From: GCA-2746605 sp963704835
Lineage (GTDB): Bacteria > Bacteroidota > Ignavibacteria > Ignavibacteriales > Melioribacteraceae
Reading direction: 5' to 3'
DNA length: 64,000 nt
Assembly: GCA_963704835.1 (NCBI GenBank)
Contig: CAVPHW010000020.1
Span: 496,001-560,000, forward strand
Shown here: positions 8,635 through 19,187 of the stretch, piece after piece
Layout of the letters: the number at the start of each line of letters is the position of its first letter
How positions within the stretch are numbered: position 1 is the first letter of the stretch
Notes under the pieces: generated by a model
What the model saw: the letters and a program-made list of their open reading frames with translations, nothing else
Database searches by the model: none
Told to the model about the DNA's origin: nothing
Position numbers and translations under genes: made by a program

Positions 8635-9006
8635 TTAATTCTTTATAAGTAATTTTTTAACTTTCTGAATTAATTCTTCTGATGATATAGGCTTTTCAAC
8701 AAAGTCATCTACCGGAACTAGTTCATTTGCTCCGAACTGCATTCCAACAGTTTTGGATATTGATGTATACATCAATATTGGAATCTTGGGAACTTCTTTT
8801 TTAAATCTTTGCGCTAAAAAGAACCCATCATCGGCTTCATCCATCATTACATCAAGAATAATCAAGTCTGGTGATTTTTCTTTTACAACTTCAAAACCAG
8901 AAGTTGGGTTATTGGCGATAACTACTTCATATCCATTGGCTTGTAAGATCAACGTACTTGCTTCAAGGATATCCGGATCGTCATCAATTACGGCTATAAG
9001 TGCCAT
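8635..9006 (-). CDS. Single-domain response regulator (receiver only)
   Basis: A 123-residue CheY-like receiver domain: acidic pocket IDDDPD near the start, phospho-acceptor aspartate in LIILDVMMD (about residue 52), conserved Thr/Ser in YTSIS, and a C-terminal lysine in VEKPIS. No output domain follows, so it must act by protein contact or phosphotransfer. It lies between the REC-PAS-kinase gene and hydC, so it is probably co-expressed with hyd-1. Its kinase is not provable from sequence; the neighbouring hybrid kinase is the obvious candidate. Confidence 0.9.
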   Translation of the reverse strand: MALIAVIDDDPDILEASTLILQANGYEVVIANNPTSGFEVVKEKSPDLIILDVMMDEADDGFFLAQRFKKEVPKIPILMYTSISKTVGMQFGANELVPVDDFVEKPISSEELIQKVKKLLIKN

Positions 9007-9033
9007 TTTTTCTCCTATTGTTAATTAAGTAAT

Positions 9034-10506
9034 TTATTTAAATGGAAATTGAATAGTAAACTTTGTCCCTTCTGTATAAACACTTTCAACATCTATATTT
9101 CCATGGTTTGCTTCCACTAATCTTTTTACAATTGATAATCCCAACCCAGTACCGCTAATTGCTCTTGTATACTGATTTTTAGCTCTAAAAAATTGTTGGA
9201 ATAATTTATTTTTATCTTCTTCCCTTAATCCTATTCCTTTATCTTCAATTTCTAACACAATTAAATTATTTTTTGTAAAAGCATTAATGAATATTTCACC
9301 GCTTTCTTTATTGTATTTAGCTGCATTGCTAAGGAGATTATTTACAATCTTCTTAATTTCGCCTTCATCAATTTTAAGTAAAGGTAAATCTTGCTCAACA
9401 TTGATCTTAACTGTAATTCCTTTCTTTTTAATTTGAAGTTCATTAAGATCTAATGCCTGATTAATAATCTCCGATAGAACCACATCAGATATTTCCCTAT
9501 TTTTTTCATCGAGTTCCATTCGAGAGATATCCAATAAATCATTTACCAGTTCGAGTGCTCCCTTCAATCTTATTTCGGAACGTGATAAATACTCATTAGA
9601 TTTTTCTTTGGGTATGGCGATAGAATCATCAATAATAACATCCAAATATCCAAGAACTGCAGCCAAAGGTGTTTTAAGCTCATGTGCAACCATTGAAACA
9701 AACTGTGATTTTAGTTGCTCAAGCCTTTTGAATCCCGTAATATTTTTGAGCACAACAACAACGCCAGCAAATGATCCATCTGGATGAGGGACCGGCGAAC
9801 AAGTAGCATCAATTATTAATTTTCCATTGGGAAGAATTTCTACTTCTGTTGAATAAGATTTGGGAACACTATGATCAGAGAATATTTGTTTTACTTTCTC
9901 TGAGATTTTGTTTGGCAATCTATCGAGTATGTAATCTTCTATCTCAAGTTTATCAAATTGTAGTTTTTGCAAACAGGCTCTATTAAAGTAGACTACTTTC
10001 CCTTCTGTGTTTATTAATAAAACACCACTACTTATAGATTCAATTATTGTATTTAGTCTGCTTTTCTCATGAGCAATTTCTAGAAGATATTTTTCTCTTT
10101 CTTTTCTTAATTCATCAGCTTCAAGAAGGATTAATCTTTGTTTGTAGCCTTTCTCAATTTGATGTAGTAGCTCTTCGGGAGTGAAAGGTTTTAGAATGTA
10201 GTTAAATGCGCCAAGTCGGGTAGCTTCAATTGCTGTTTCGTAACTTGCATAGGCGGTAGCAATAAAACATACTGTGGAAGGTTTATAAGTTTTCAGTTCT
10301 TTTAATACTTCTAACCCATCAATATCAGGCATCTTTAAATCGATTATAGCTAAATCAAAATCAGATTCTAGACCTTTGGAAATACCTTCTCTTCCATTTT
10401 CTGCCGTAGTTACTGAATAACCCTTACGGGTTAGTAGTTTTTCGGTCCCAAGTCGCAGACCTCTTTCGTCATCAATTATTAAAATATTGGGATAGTGATT
10501 ATCCAT
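9034..10506 (-). CDS. REC-PAS-histidine kinase hybrid
   Basis: A 490-residue soluble protein. Residues 1-120 are a receiver domain (IIDDERG, phospho-acceptor in LAIIDLKMPDIDG at about residue 56, KPFTPEE). A linker helix leads to a PAS domain at about residues 150-265 (GVLLINTEGKVVYFN, then GVVVVLKNITGFK). The HisKA phospho-acceptor is in VAHELKTPLAAVLGY at about residue 279, and the HATPase has NAAKYN, DKGIGL and GTGLGLSIV. No membrane segment: it should receive a phosphate from another kinase and integrate a second, cytoplasmic signal through PAS. It sits between two receiver genes inside the hydrogenase block. Confidence 0.92.
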   Translation of the reverse strand: MDNHYPNILIIDDERGLRLGTEKLLTRKGYSVTTAENGREGISKGLESDFDLAIIDLKMPDIDGLEVLKELKTYKPSTVCFIATAYASYETAIEATRLGAFNYILKPFTPEELLHQIEKGYKQRLILLEADELRKEREKYLLEIAHEKSRLNTIIESISSGVLLINTEGKVVYFNRACLQKLQFDKLEIEDYILDRLPNKISEKVKQIFSDHSVPKSYSTEVEILPNGKLIIDATCSPVPHPDGSFAGVVVVLKNITGFKRLEQLKSQFVSMVAHELKTPLAAVLGYLDVIIDDSIAIPKEKSNEYLSRSEIRLKGALELVNDLLDISRMELDEKNREISDVVLSEIINQALDLNELQIKKKGITVKINVEQDLPLLKIDEGEIKKIVNNLLSNAAKYNKESGEIFINAFTKNNLIVLEIEDKGIGLREEDKNKLFQQFFRAKNQYTRAISGTGLGLSIVKRLVEANHGNIDVESVYTEGTKFTIQFPFK

Positions 10507-10559
10507 ATTTTCAGAGAAAAAACTCTTATCAATTTATATGTATTCTAAAACGTATTTAA

Positions 10560-10964
10560 CTATTCATAGAACTTATTGATACTTGAAATTAATTCTTCAA
10601 TAACAACCGGCTTGTTAAGCAATCCATCACACTTTATCCACTTTTGTTCTTCTTTGGTTGCAGCACTAAACTTAAATCCTGTTTCGTACGTTGCAGATGT
10701 TAAAATAAATATTGGGATACTTTTACCAATATCTACTTTCTTTAACTTATGGCATAAAACAAACCCGCTATCATGTTCTTCCATAATCAAATCGAGTATG
10801 GCAGCATCAGGTTTTATTTCCTTAAATAAGCGAATTCCATCTTGTGCGTTTTCAGCAATAAATACTTCAATTCCTTTTGCTTCTAATTTTGCTTTGTTTT
10901 GTTCAAGCAAATCTATATCATCATCTACTAATAATATTCTTTTTACTTTTTGATTCAATTGCAT
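10560..10964 (-). CDS. Single-domain response regulator (receiver only)
   Basis: A 134-residue receiver domain with VDDDID near residue 15, phospho-acceptor in AAILDLIMEEHDSG (about residue 56), TSAT, and the lysine in LLNKPVV. Its start overlaps the end of the hydrogenase-domain sensor kinase by 10 bases, the kind of coupling expected for a cognate kinase/regulator pair. No DNA-binding or enzymatic output domain is present, so the signal is probably relayed onward, perhaps to the REC-PAS kinase encoded next. Confidence 0.9.
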   Translation of the reverse strand: MQLNQKVKRILLVDDDIDLLEQNKAKLEAKGIEVFIAENAQDGIRLFKEIKPDAAILDLIMEEHDSGFVLCHKLKKVDIGKSIPIFILTSATYETGFKFSAATKEEQKWIKCDGLLNKPVVIEELISSINKFYE

Positions 10965-12968
10965 TCTACTAACTCCTTAACAAAATTTAATTTTGATTCC
11001 TTATTATTGGGAAGTTGAACAGAGAAAGTTGAACCTTTCCCAATTTCACTTTTTACAGTCAAATTTCCCTTATGCATTTTTATAATGCCATAACTAATAG
11101 CTAAGCCTAAACCTGTTCCTTTTCCAATTTTTTTAGTTGTAAAAAATGGAGTGAATAGTTTACTCATATTTTGATTATCGATACCAACACCTGTATCGGT
11201 GATTTCAATATTTAGATATTCATTATTTTTATATAAATTGATAGTAACCTGTTTGCTTTCAGATTCTTCCAATGATTCACATGCATTATTAAGTAAATTT
11301 ACTATTACTTGTTTTATTTGATCACTATCAATAAAATAATTCTCTTCAACTAATTCAGAATTGAATAATATTTTTACATCTTTAAATAGCGGATTTAGTT
11401 TAGTTGATTTAATAATATTTTTTGTGATCTTAACAATATTTTCTTTTTCAATTTTTAATTTACCTTGCCTCGCAAAATTAAGTAAATTAGATACAATTCC
11501 TTTACATCTATTTGTCTCTTCAATTATCATTTTAATATCATCGACACTAACCTTTTCCTGGTTAGTATCTTCTGTATCATCCTTCAACATTGAGGCATAC
11601 AACAATATTGTGCCTAAAGGATTATTTATTTCGTGAGCAACTCCAGCAGCTAATTGACCAATCGATGCTAATTTTTCAGCATTCTGCAGTTGTAATTGAG
11701 TTTCTTTTAATTCTTTATAGGCATCTTCCATTTTATCAATTAAGAAATGGTAAACACATATCTTCTTCAGCAATTCCTTTTGCAATTGATATTGCATATT
11801 CTCTACATGTAGTATACCCGCATGACCCACAATTCAACTCATCTTGTTTTGAAAATTTATTTGTTTTTGCCAATATCTCTTTAATTCTTTCATCGCTTGG
11901 CATTGGAATTCTTTGTGATTTACTTTTAAATTTTCTATCCAAATTTAGATTTCTACTATTATAAACTTCACTTTTCCAAACATTTTTATCAACATGAGTA
12001 ATGTTTTCTTCAATATATTCAATTACTTTTTCTCTTCGCGAATAATAATTCAAATTACTTTCTATTGCCGGTCCGCTAATGCAGCCTTCACAGAATAGAA
12101 TATCAACAAATTTAGATTTTATCTTTCCTTCGGAAATATCTTGAATTAGTTCTTCAACTTTTTCTTTGCCATCAACAACAATAATCTCTTTTTCTAAGAC
12201 ATCACTAGAATAGCTAGCAGATTTAAGTAGACCACCCGAGAGAGGATAAGATTTGCCCAAATTTGCATATGGAGGATCGAAAAAAGAATTTTCAAATGAT
12301 TCCAAATCTATTTTATTATCATTTAGTATTTTTTTAAGTTCAGTAAAAGTCAAAACTGCATCAATCGCATCATTAACTTCTTCATCAATATATTCGCTTT
12401 TTTTTGCAACACAAGGTCCAATAAACACTACTTTTGTATCACTTCCATATTTGTTTTTTAAGTATCTGCCCATTGCAATCATTGGAGAAACAACTTCTGC
12501 TAGATTTTTAACTAATCCTTCAAAATACTTTTCGATATAATTGTAAATAGCCGGACATGGAGAACTTAATACTACTTGATTCTGATTTTCATCAAAATAT
12601 TTAGTGTATTTCTGACTAACTAAATCTGCACCAAAAGCCGTCTCAGCAACTTGTTTAAATCCCAAAGATTTTAATGCTGAAGGAATTTTATAATACGTAT
12701 CTGGGAAAGCAGCAACAAATGATGGTGCAACAATTGCATAAGTATCATAATTAGGAATTAAAGTTTCAAGGACAATTTCAATATCGCTTGATATTTTTTT
12801 TGCCTCTAAAGCACATACTTTAACACAATGACCACAACTAATACATCTATTTGATAATACAATTGCTTGTCCTTCATAAACTCTTATAGCTTTAGCAGGA
12901 CACTCTCTAACACACGAGTAGCATCTTTTACATTTTTGCCCAATTGTACTAACAATTCCACGGTTCAT
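10955..12968 (-). CDS. [FeFe]-hydrogenase-like sensor histidine kinase (one frameshift)
   Basis: Read as one gene this encodes about 670 residues: two [4Fe-4S] motifs (CKRCYSC, CISCGHC) at the N-terminus, a [FeFe]-hydrogenase large-domain homologue, a further Fe-S motif (NCGSCGYTTC), then HisKA (VAHEINNPL) and HATPase (GVGID, GTGLGLA) domains. The H-cluster motifs are altered: SSPCP replaces TSCCP, GPCVAKKSE replaces MPCxxKKxE, and CEGCISG replaces the CxxxC motif. It is therefore probably a sensor of H2 or redox state rather than an enzyme. One surplus base near 11738-11743 splits the frame: the upstream reading ends DMCLPFLN and stop, while the other frame continues IDKMEDAYKELKE. It follows hydA-2 by 19 bases. 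Confidence 0.85.
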
Positions 12969-12987
12969 TTTACAAGCAACAAATATT

Positions 12988-14716
12988 TTAATTTTTTAAT
13001 ATTTCTTTTCGGTCAACATAACTTGTATGTAATATTTCATGTGCCTTATGACTATTTGGTTTTTCAAAAAATTCATCATATAATTTTTTAACTGATTCAT
13101 TTTCATGCGATCTTCTGTTCTTCATTTTTTCATCAATTTCGTAAAGACTTTTAACTCTTTTTTTAATTTTATCTAGTTTTTGATGAATTGGCTGACCGCC
13201 ACCATTTATACATCCGCCAGGACATGCCATAACTTCAATAAAATGATATTTAGATTCACCTTTCTCAATTTCATCAAGAATTGGATCAACATTGCCAATT
13301 CCATTTACGACTGCCACATTTAAATTGTTCCATTTATATTTAGACTGCTTTCTTTAATTCCATCTATTCCGCGAATATCTGATAATTCCAAGATTGTCTA
13401 ATTCAGTTCCGGTTAGCTTAAAATAAGCAGTTCTTAAAGCGGCTTCCATTACACCACCTGATGTACCAAATATTGCAGCTGCTCCAGTTGATTCACCTAG
13501 TGGATTATCAAATTCACTTTCAGGTAAATCTTCAAACTCAATACCAGCTATTTTAAATAATCTAACTAATTCTCTTGTTGTTAAAACAGCATCCACATCG
13601 GCTAAATTATCTTCTGATAATTCTGGTCTACTCGATTCAAACTTTTTAACTGTACATGGCATTATTGAAACAACAAAAATATCTTCTGGATTAATTCCGG
13701 ATTTTTCTGCAAAATAAGTTTTTAATACAGCCCCTTCCATTTCGTGAGGAGATTTACATGTTGATACATGATCAAGAATCTGAGGTCTATTTTGCTCTAA
13801 TATATTTAACCCAACCTGGACAGCAGCTTGTAAACATTGGTAAGTTTCCACCATTGGTAACTCTATTTATTAGTTCTTCTGCTTCTTCCATAATTGTTAA
13901 ATCTGCAGCAAAGTTTGTATCAAATACATATTCAAACCCAAGTCTTTTTAAAGCAGTAATAATTTGTCCAGTTACATTTGTACCCAACGGTAAATTATAT
14001 TCTTCTCCAAGAGATGCTCTAACTGCAGGGGCTATTTGGACTATGGCAATTTTCTTTTTATCATTAAGTGCATTTGTAACTTCTTTTAAAGAACTTTTTT
14101 CTCTTAGTGCAGCAGTTGGACAGACAAGAATACATTGCCCGCAAAGAATGCAATCGCTTACGTTTAATCCTCTATTATAAGGGGTTGTAACGTTACTTTT
14201 AAATCCACGATTAGTAAAATCAATTGCTCCTACTTTTTGAACTTCATTACAGGTACTAACACATCTTCCACATAAAATACATTTTGCTGGATCTCTTTCC
14301 ATAGAAGCACTTGAAATATCAATTGCATGACATTTAGATTCTCCAACAAATCTATGTTCTCTAATACTATATTGTTCAGAAAGATCCTGAAGTTCACAAT
14401 TTTTATTTCTAACACATATTAAACAATCTTGCGGATGATTTTCAATCAACAATTCAACAATTGTCTTTCTCGCTCTTCTAACTCTAGATGAATTTGTTTC
14501 AACTATCATTCCGGAGGTGATTGGATAAGCACAACTTGGTGTTAATCCTCTCGCACCTTCAACTTCAACTACACACATTCTGCATGCTCCAGTTGGCAAC
14601 ATATCTTTCATATGGCATAAGGTAGGAATTTTTATTCCAACAGATTTAGCAGCATCTAGAATAGTCATTCCTTCTTCTGCCTTAACGTTAATATTATTTA
14701 TTTTTAATTCAATCAT
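12988..14716 (-). CDS. hydA: [FeFe] hydrogenase catalytic subunit HydA (hyd-2, frameshifted)
   Basis: About 574 residues after repair. Order: [2Fe-2S] domain (PTLCHMKDML, CRMC), His-Cys3 cluster (CLICVRNKNC), two [4Fe-4S] sites (CILCGRCVSTC, CILCGQCILVCP), then the H-domain with canonical TSCCPGW, MPCTVKKFE and MACPGGCINGGGQP. All H-cluster ligands are present, so the protein should be active if the frame is intact in vivo. Breaks lie near 13798 (extra base after the codons for VKYI), about 13372, and about 13325-13335. Removing four surplus bases restores one frame. The start is the ATG at 14716 with GGAG six bases upstream; the open frame before it belongs to hydB in another register. Confidence 0.87.
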
Positions 14717-14735
14717 TTTTTCTCCGATAAAATAT

Positions 14736-16712
14736 TTAATTTGCTTCAATAGCATCAAATCTGCATGTTTCAACACATATTCCACATTTGATACATTTTG
14801 ATTCAACAATGGTATACGGGTGTTTTGGTTCACCAACAATTGCGTCTGATGGACATTTTCTTGCGCATAATCCGCAACCATTACAAATTTCTGTTACAAC
14901 AGTATATGATAACAATTCCTTGCAGACACCGGCATGACATTTTCTATCAAACAAATGGCTTTCATATTCATCCTGAAAATATTTCAAACCTGAGATTACT
15001 GGATTTGGAGCTGTTTGACCAAGCCCACATAAAGATGTATCTTGAATTACTTCAGCTAATCTTTCTAAATGGATCATTCCTTTAAATCTTTGCAGTTGAT
15101 CTAATTTATTCTTTGTCTCTTTATAACTCACCGGAATACGTTCAATAATTTCTAACATTCTTTTTGTACCTTCGCGACAAGGAACACATTTACCACATGA
15201 TTCATTTTGAATAAATGTTAAGAAAAATTTTGCAACATCAACCATACAAGTGTTTTCATCCATAACAACAAATCCACCCGAGCCCATCATTGCACCAACT
15301 TGTTTTAAGAGACTCATAATCAACTTTTGTATCAAGAACACTATCCGGTAAACATCCACCTGAAGGTCCACCTATTTGAACTGCTTTAAATTTTTTGCCA
15401 TTTGGAATTCCACCACCAATATCAAAAACTACTTCTCTTAATGTAATTCCCATAGGAACTTCAACCAAACCACTATATTCAATCATTCCGCTAAGCGCAA
15501 AAACTTTTGTCCCTTTACTAGAATCTGTTCCAATACTTGCAAACCACTCAGCACCATTATTAATTATTGATGATATGTTTGCAAATGTTTCAACATTATT
15601 AATTATTGTTGGCTTGCTCCACAATCCAGAAACTACCGGATATGGAGGACGTGGTTTTGGCATTCCTCTTTTACCTTCAATTGATGCAATTAGTGCAGTT
15701 TCTTCACCACAAACAAATGCTCCAGCACCTTTTTTAATTTTAATTTTAAAGTTAAAACCACTGTCAAGAATATCTTGACCAAGTAAACCATATTCTTCAC
15801 ATTGCTTAATTGTATTTTCTAATCTTTCAATCGCAAGCGGATATTCTGCACGGCAATAAATATAACCGAAACATGCTCCAATAGCATAAGCACCTATAAT
15901 CATTCCTTCAATAAGTTTGAAGGGGTCACTTTCTAAAACTGATCGATCCATAAATGCACCAGGATCACCTTCATCAGCATTACAAATTATATATTTTATG
16001 TCAGACACCTGATTATGTGCCATTTCCCATTTTTTGCCTGTTGGGAAACCACCACCACCACGACCTCTCAATCCACTTTGTAAAATTTGATTAACAACAT
16101 CTTTTGGTGATAATGTTGATAAAACTTTATCCAAAGCTTTAAAGCCACCAACGGATATATACTCATCAATAGATGTTGGGTCAATAATTCCACAATTTTC
16201 TAGGACTATCTTTTTCTGTCTTCTAAAAAATGGTAAATCATTTATATATTTAACACCATCTACACCCTGCGAATGAGATGCTAAAAGCTTTTCTTGATAA
16301 ATGCTCTTGTTCAACAATTGTTTTTCTTATTAAATTTGGTACATCCTTAACGGTAACTTCACAATAAGATATTCTACTTTGATCAGGTAAGTTTAATATC
16401 AACAATTACTTCCTTAGCACAGTAACCAATACACCCAGTTGGTACAATTATGGCATTCAAATTGAACTTTTCTAGTTCTTTTTCTATAGCTATTTTAACT
16501 TTTCCAGCGCCAGAAGCTAGGCCACAAGTTCCCATTCCAATAAAAATTATAGGAAATTCGTGTTCTTCATACTTCAACTTCTTGTTAAGTTCAACTACTT
16601 CTGTTTTTTCATTTTCAGTAAGACCTGGAATAGCTTCTTCTCTACAGTATTTAAGAAAATTCTTCTTCTCAAAAGATTCTGATTTATTTAATAATTCTCC
16701 AAAAGATTTCAT
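14736..16712 (-). CDS. hydB: NuoF-like flavoprotein subunit HydB (hyd-2), long form, frameshifted
   Basis: About 657 residues after removing three surplus bases. Order: an N-terminal thioredoxin-like [2Fe-2S] domain (GMGTCGLASGA, VPTGCIGYC), the NuoF core (GRGGGGFPTGKKW, NADEGDPGAFMDR, GAFVCGEETALIASIEG), a [4Fe-4S] site (CGKCVPCREG, CGLGQ), and a C-terminal double ferredoxin (CNGCGLCARKCP, CIKCGICVETC). This is the full architecture of HydB in trimeric electron-bifurcating hydrogenases, unlike the short HydB of hyd-1. Breaks: near 16386 (after the codons for VDIKL), near 16300, and in an A run at 15303-15306. hydC-2 overlaps its start by 4 bases. Confidence 0.87.
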
Positions 16713-17197
16713 GCAATACTCACTTTTTTTATCTCTTCTTCACTTTTTACCATATTTTTGTATTTTTTAATAATTTTAGGAATTTCATTTACAGTTAATC
16801 GTCCAAAATATTCTTCATTAATATTTATTACCGGTGCAATGCTACAAGCACCTATACAAGCAACTGTCTCTAAAGTAAAATTCTTATCTCTAGTAGTAGT
16901 TCCTGCTTTTATTCCCAATTCGGTTTCAAGGGCAATTAAAATATTAGCAGAACTCTTAACATGACAAGCTGTTCCCCTACAAACTTTTATTATATATTTT
17001 CCTAAAGGATTTAGTCTAAATTGATTGTAAAATGTTGCAACACCGTAAACACTAGCAAAGGGCATATTAACATGTTCTGCAACTTTTGATAGAACCTTTT
17101 CGGGTAAATAACCATATTCGTCCTGTACGTCCTGTAAAAGAGGAATTAAATTACTCCTATCGTTGGGAGAATATTTTTCTAAGATTTTAGTACTCAT
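16709..17197 (-). CDS. hydC: NuoE-like [2Fe-2S] subunit HydC (hyd-2)
   Basis: An intact 162-residue NuoE homologue with ligands in CRGTAC (about residues 94-99) and CIGACSIAPV (about residues 130-139). The N-terminal segment LIPLLQDVQDEYGYLP is typical of the family. It is the first gene of the 12-kb minus-strand hydrogenase block, so the promoter should lie in the 271-bp gap before the divergent efflux-pump gene. The gap is very AT-rich and I see no convincing operator there. Its ATGA overlap with hydB supports translational coupling. Confidence 0.92.
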   Translation of the reverse strand: MSTKILEKYSPNDRSNLIPLLQDVQDEYGYLPEKVLSKVAEHVNMPFASVYGVATFYNQFRLNPLGKYIIKVCRGTACHVKSSANILIALETELGIKAGTTTRDKNFTLETVACIGACSIAPVININEEYFGRLTVNEIPKIIKKYKNMVKSEEEIKKVSIA

Positions 17198-17468
17198 TCT
17201 GTTTCCAATAAATTAAGAATTAATAGGATTTTACAATTTACATGCCAGCGAGTGATAATATTCAAAATCAGTTAAAGTGAAGTAAACCAACAATTATTTA
17301 GCAAGTATTAAAGTATTTTCTTAAGCCTGGGAAAATTAAAATAAGTTTTCTAATAATTGATATTCATAAAATATTTTATACTATAAATAAAATATGTGAC
17401 TAATATTTTATGGCAAATCGTCAATATTGTTTCTATTTTATATAGTTCCAAAATGAAATAATACCTAA

Positions 17469-18456
17469 ATGGATATCAAAAACATTAATTCCTTAAAATT
17501 GAAAACTGCACAAATTTCTTTGGTGGTTGGATTAGGAATTTTTGTAATTAAAATAGTTGCTTATTTTATTACAAATTCTAGTGCAATATTTTCCGATGCA
17601 GCTGAATCAGTAGTCCATATTATTGCAACTGGTATGGTATTATATAGTATTATTTTAAGCTCGCGACCACCAGATGAATCGCATTTATATGGGCATGGGA
17701 ATATTGAATATTTTTCTGCCGGTGTAGAAGGATTACTAATTATTATTGCTGCAATTACAATCATATACTTTGCTGTCGGTGATATAATTATTGGTGCTAA
17801 ACCTCAGCAGTTAGACATCGGTACTATTTTAATTGGAATTGCTGGTCTAGTGAATGTTTTTCTTGGTCTCTGGATTATTAAAAAAGGTAATCAAACTAGC
17901 TCATTAGCACTTATCGCAGATGGTAAACATATCCTTACTGATGCTTATACTAGTATTGGTGTTGTTTTAGGCTTGATTTTAGTTCTCATTAACGGATATA
18001 TTTTTAATTGATCCAATAATTGCAATTTTTGTGGCAACCAATATTATATTTACTGGTTATAAATTAATTAGAGAATCAGTTGGCGGATTAATGATTGAAA
18101 CTGATGATAATTTATTGATTAAAATAACTGAACTAATAAATGAATTAAGAAAAGACTATCATATTGATATTCACCAACTAAGATTTTGGAAATCAGCAAA
18201 TAATGTTTTTATCGATTTCCATCTCACACTCCCTTTCTTTTTTAATATTAAACAGTCTCACCAAATAGAGGAGGAAATATCAGAGAAACTTTCGTCCGAA
18301 ATAAATAATGCACAAATAAGAACCCATTTTGATTTTTGCGAACCGTTTTTGTGTCATTACTGCAAACTTGACCCTTGTAAAGAACGCCAAGCAGAATTTA
18401 CGACTTTTGTTGAATGGGATAAGGCAAAATTGTTAAATGTACCATTAATAAATTGA
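17469..18456 (+). CDS. Cation diffusion facilitator metal efflux protein (one frameshift)
   Basis: After removal of one surplus base in the T run near 18002-18006 the gene encodes about 328 residues. Several membrane helices are visible. The family's metal-site signatures are FSDAAESVVH in the second helix and ADGKHILTDAY in the fifth. A cytoplasmic C-terminal domain ends in a Cys-rich tail (CEPFLCHYCKLDPCKE). CDF proteins export Zn, Fe, Mn or Co in exchange for protons; the metal cannot be told here. The upstream frame stops after LVLINGYIFN, while the other frame continues LIDPIIAIFVATN, exactly the expected protein. Confidence 0.85.
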
Positions 18457-18463
18457 GAAGAAA

Positions 18464-19168
18464 ATGGAAAAAACCAATAGCATAAATTTATCGATTGCAA
18501 TTATTGTATCATCATTAATTTTAGGTCTCTTCTTTTATCTTGCACGGCAACAAAATAATACTGTTAATGTTGTTGGTTATGCAATTGAGTCTTTTGAATC
18601 CGATATAGTTAAGTGGAACTTTAATGTTACGGAAGAAATTGATATAAGTAATCTGAAAACTGGTTATATAAGTCTGAACGAAAAACTCGATAGACTTAAA
18701 AAGATTATTCATGCTGAAAACCTAGAAGACCTTGAAATTATTTATAAACCTATTGGTATAGAAGATATTTATGACAGAAATGGTATAACAACAAATAAAA
18801 AACTTTCTCAAGAAGTAATAATTACTTCAAAAAGTATAGAAAAAATTGAAGAGCTGTCAACTAATCCAATAGTTTTTATTAATAATAATATAATATTTCA
18901 ATACTCTAATATTAATTACTTTTATACCAATCTTGATCTTATTAAAAAAGAACTTCTCGGGAAAGCAGTCATTAACGCAAAGCAGAGAGCCACAGAAATT
19001 TTAAGCGCAGCAGGCAATAAAGTTGGTGATTTAAGAACTGCACGAAGCGGTGTTTTTCAGATTACCGAACCACTATCAACTGAGGTTGCGGGATATGGAG
19101 TACATAGCACCGCAACAAGAAAGAAAAATATAAAAGTTACAGTTTCAGCTGAATTTGAAATAAAATAG
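18464..19168 (+). CDS. SIMPL-domain (DUF541) protein, membrane-anchored
   Basis: A 234-residue protein with one N-terminal membrane segment (about residues 9-27) that should export the rest. The SIMPL-domain hallmarks are a first strand TVNVVGYAIESFESD, a repeated helix-strand pattern, and a C-terminal AKQRATEILSAAG helix followed by a final strand. Bacterial members are periplasmic or surface proteins of poorly defined role, often tied to stress. The gene starts 8 bases after the efflux pump, so the two may share a transcript. Confidence 0.8.
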   Translation: MEKTNSINLSIAIIVSSLILGLFFYLARQQNNTVNVVGYAIESFESDIVKWNFNVTEEIDISNLKTGYISLNEKLDRLKKIIHAENLEDLEIIYKPIGIEDIYDRNGITTNKKLSQEVIITSKSIEKIEELSTNPIVFINNNIIFQYSNINYFYTNLDLIKKELLGKAVINAKQRATEILSAAGNKVGDLRTARSGVFQITEPLSTEVAGYGVHSTATRKKNIKVTVSAEFEIK

Positions 19169-19187
19169 AATTTATGCTACATGAGAT

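Noticed and set aside
11736..11830. Overlapping separate genes for the hydrogenase-like protein and the histidine kinase
   Set aside because: The kinase fragment's first 30 residues are the out-of-frame copy of the Fe-S motif region, and joining the frames gives an unbroken DMCLPFL-IDKMEDAYKEL. Programmed frameshifting remains possible but is not supported by a slippery heptamer that I can see.
12253..12540. Plus-strand open frame across the hydrogenase-like sensor gene
   Set aside because: Low-complexity antisense frame over a conserved domain; no independent coding evidence.
13758..14180. Plus-strand open frame across the hydA-2 gene
   Set aside because: Shadow of the minus-strand gene: Ser/Ile-rich sequence, no ribosome-binding site, and the opposite strand carries clear Fe-S motifs.
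17198..17468. Operator or riboswitch in the divergent gap between hydC-2 and the efflux pump
   Set aside because: Very AT-rich with no strong inverted repeat or aptamer-like structure; I see nothing specific.
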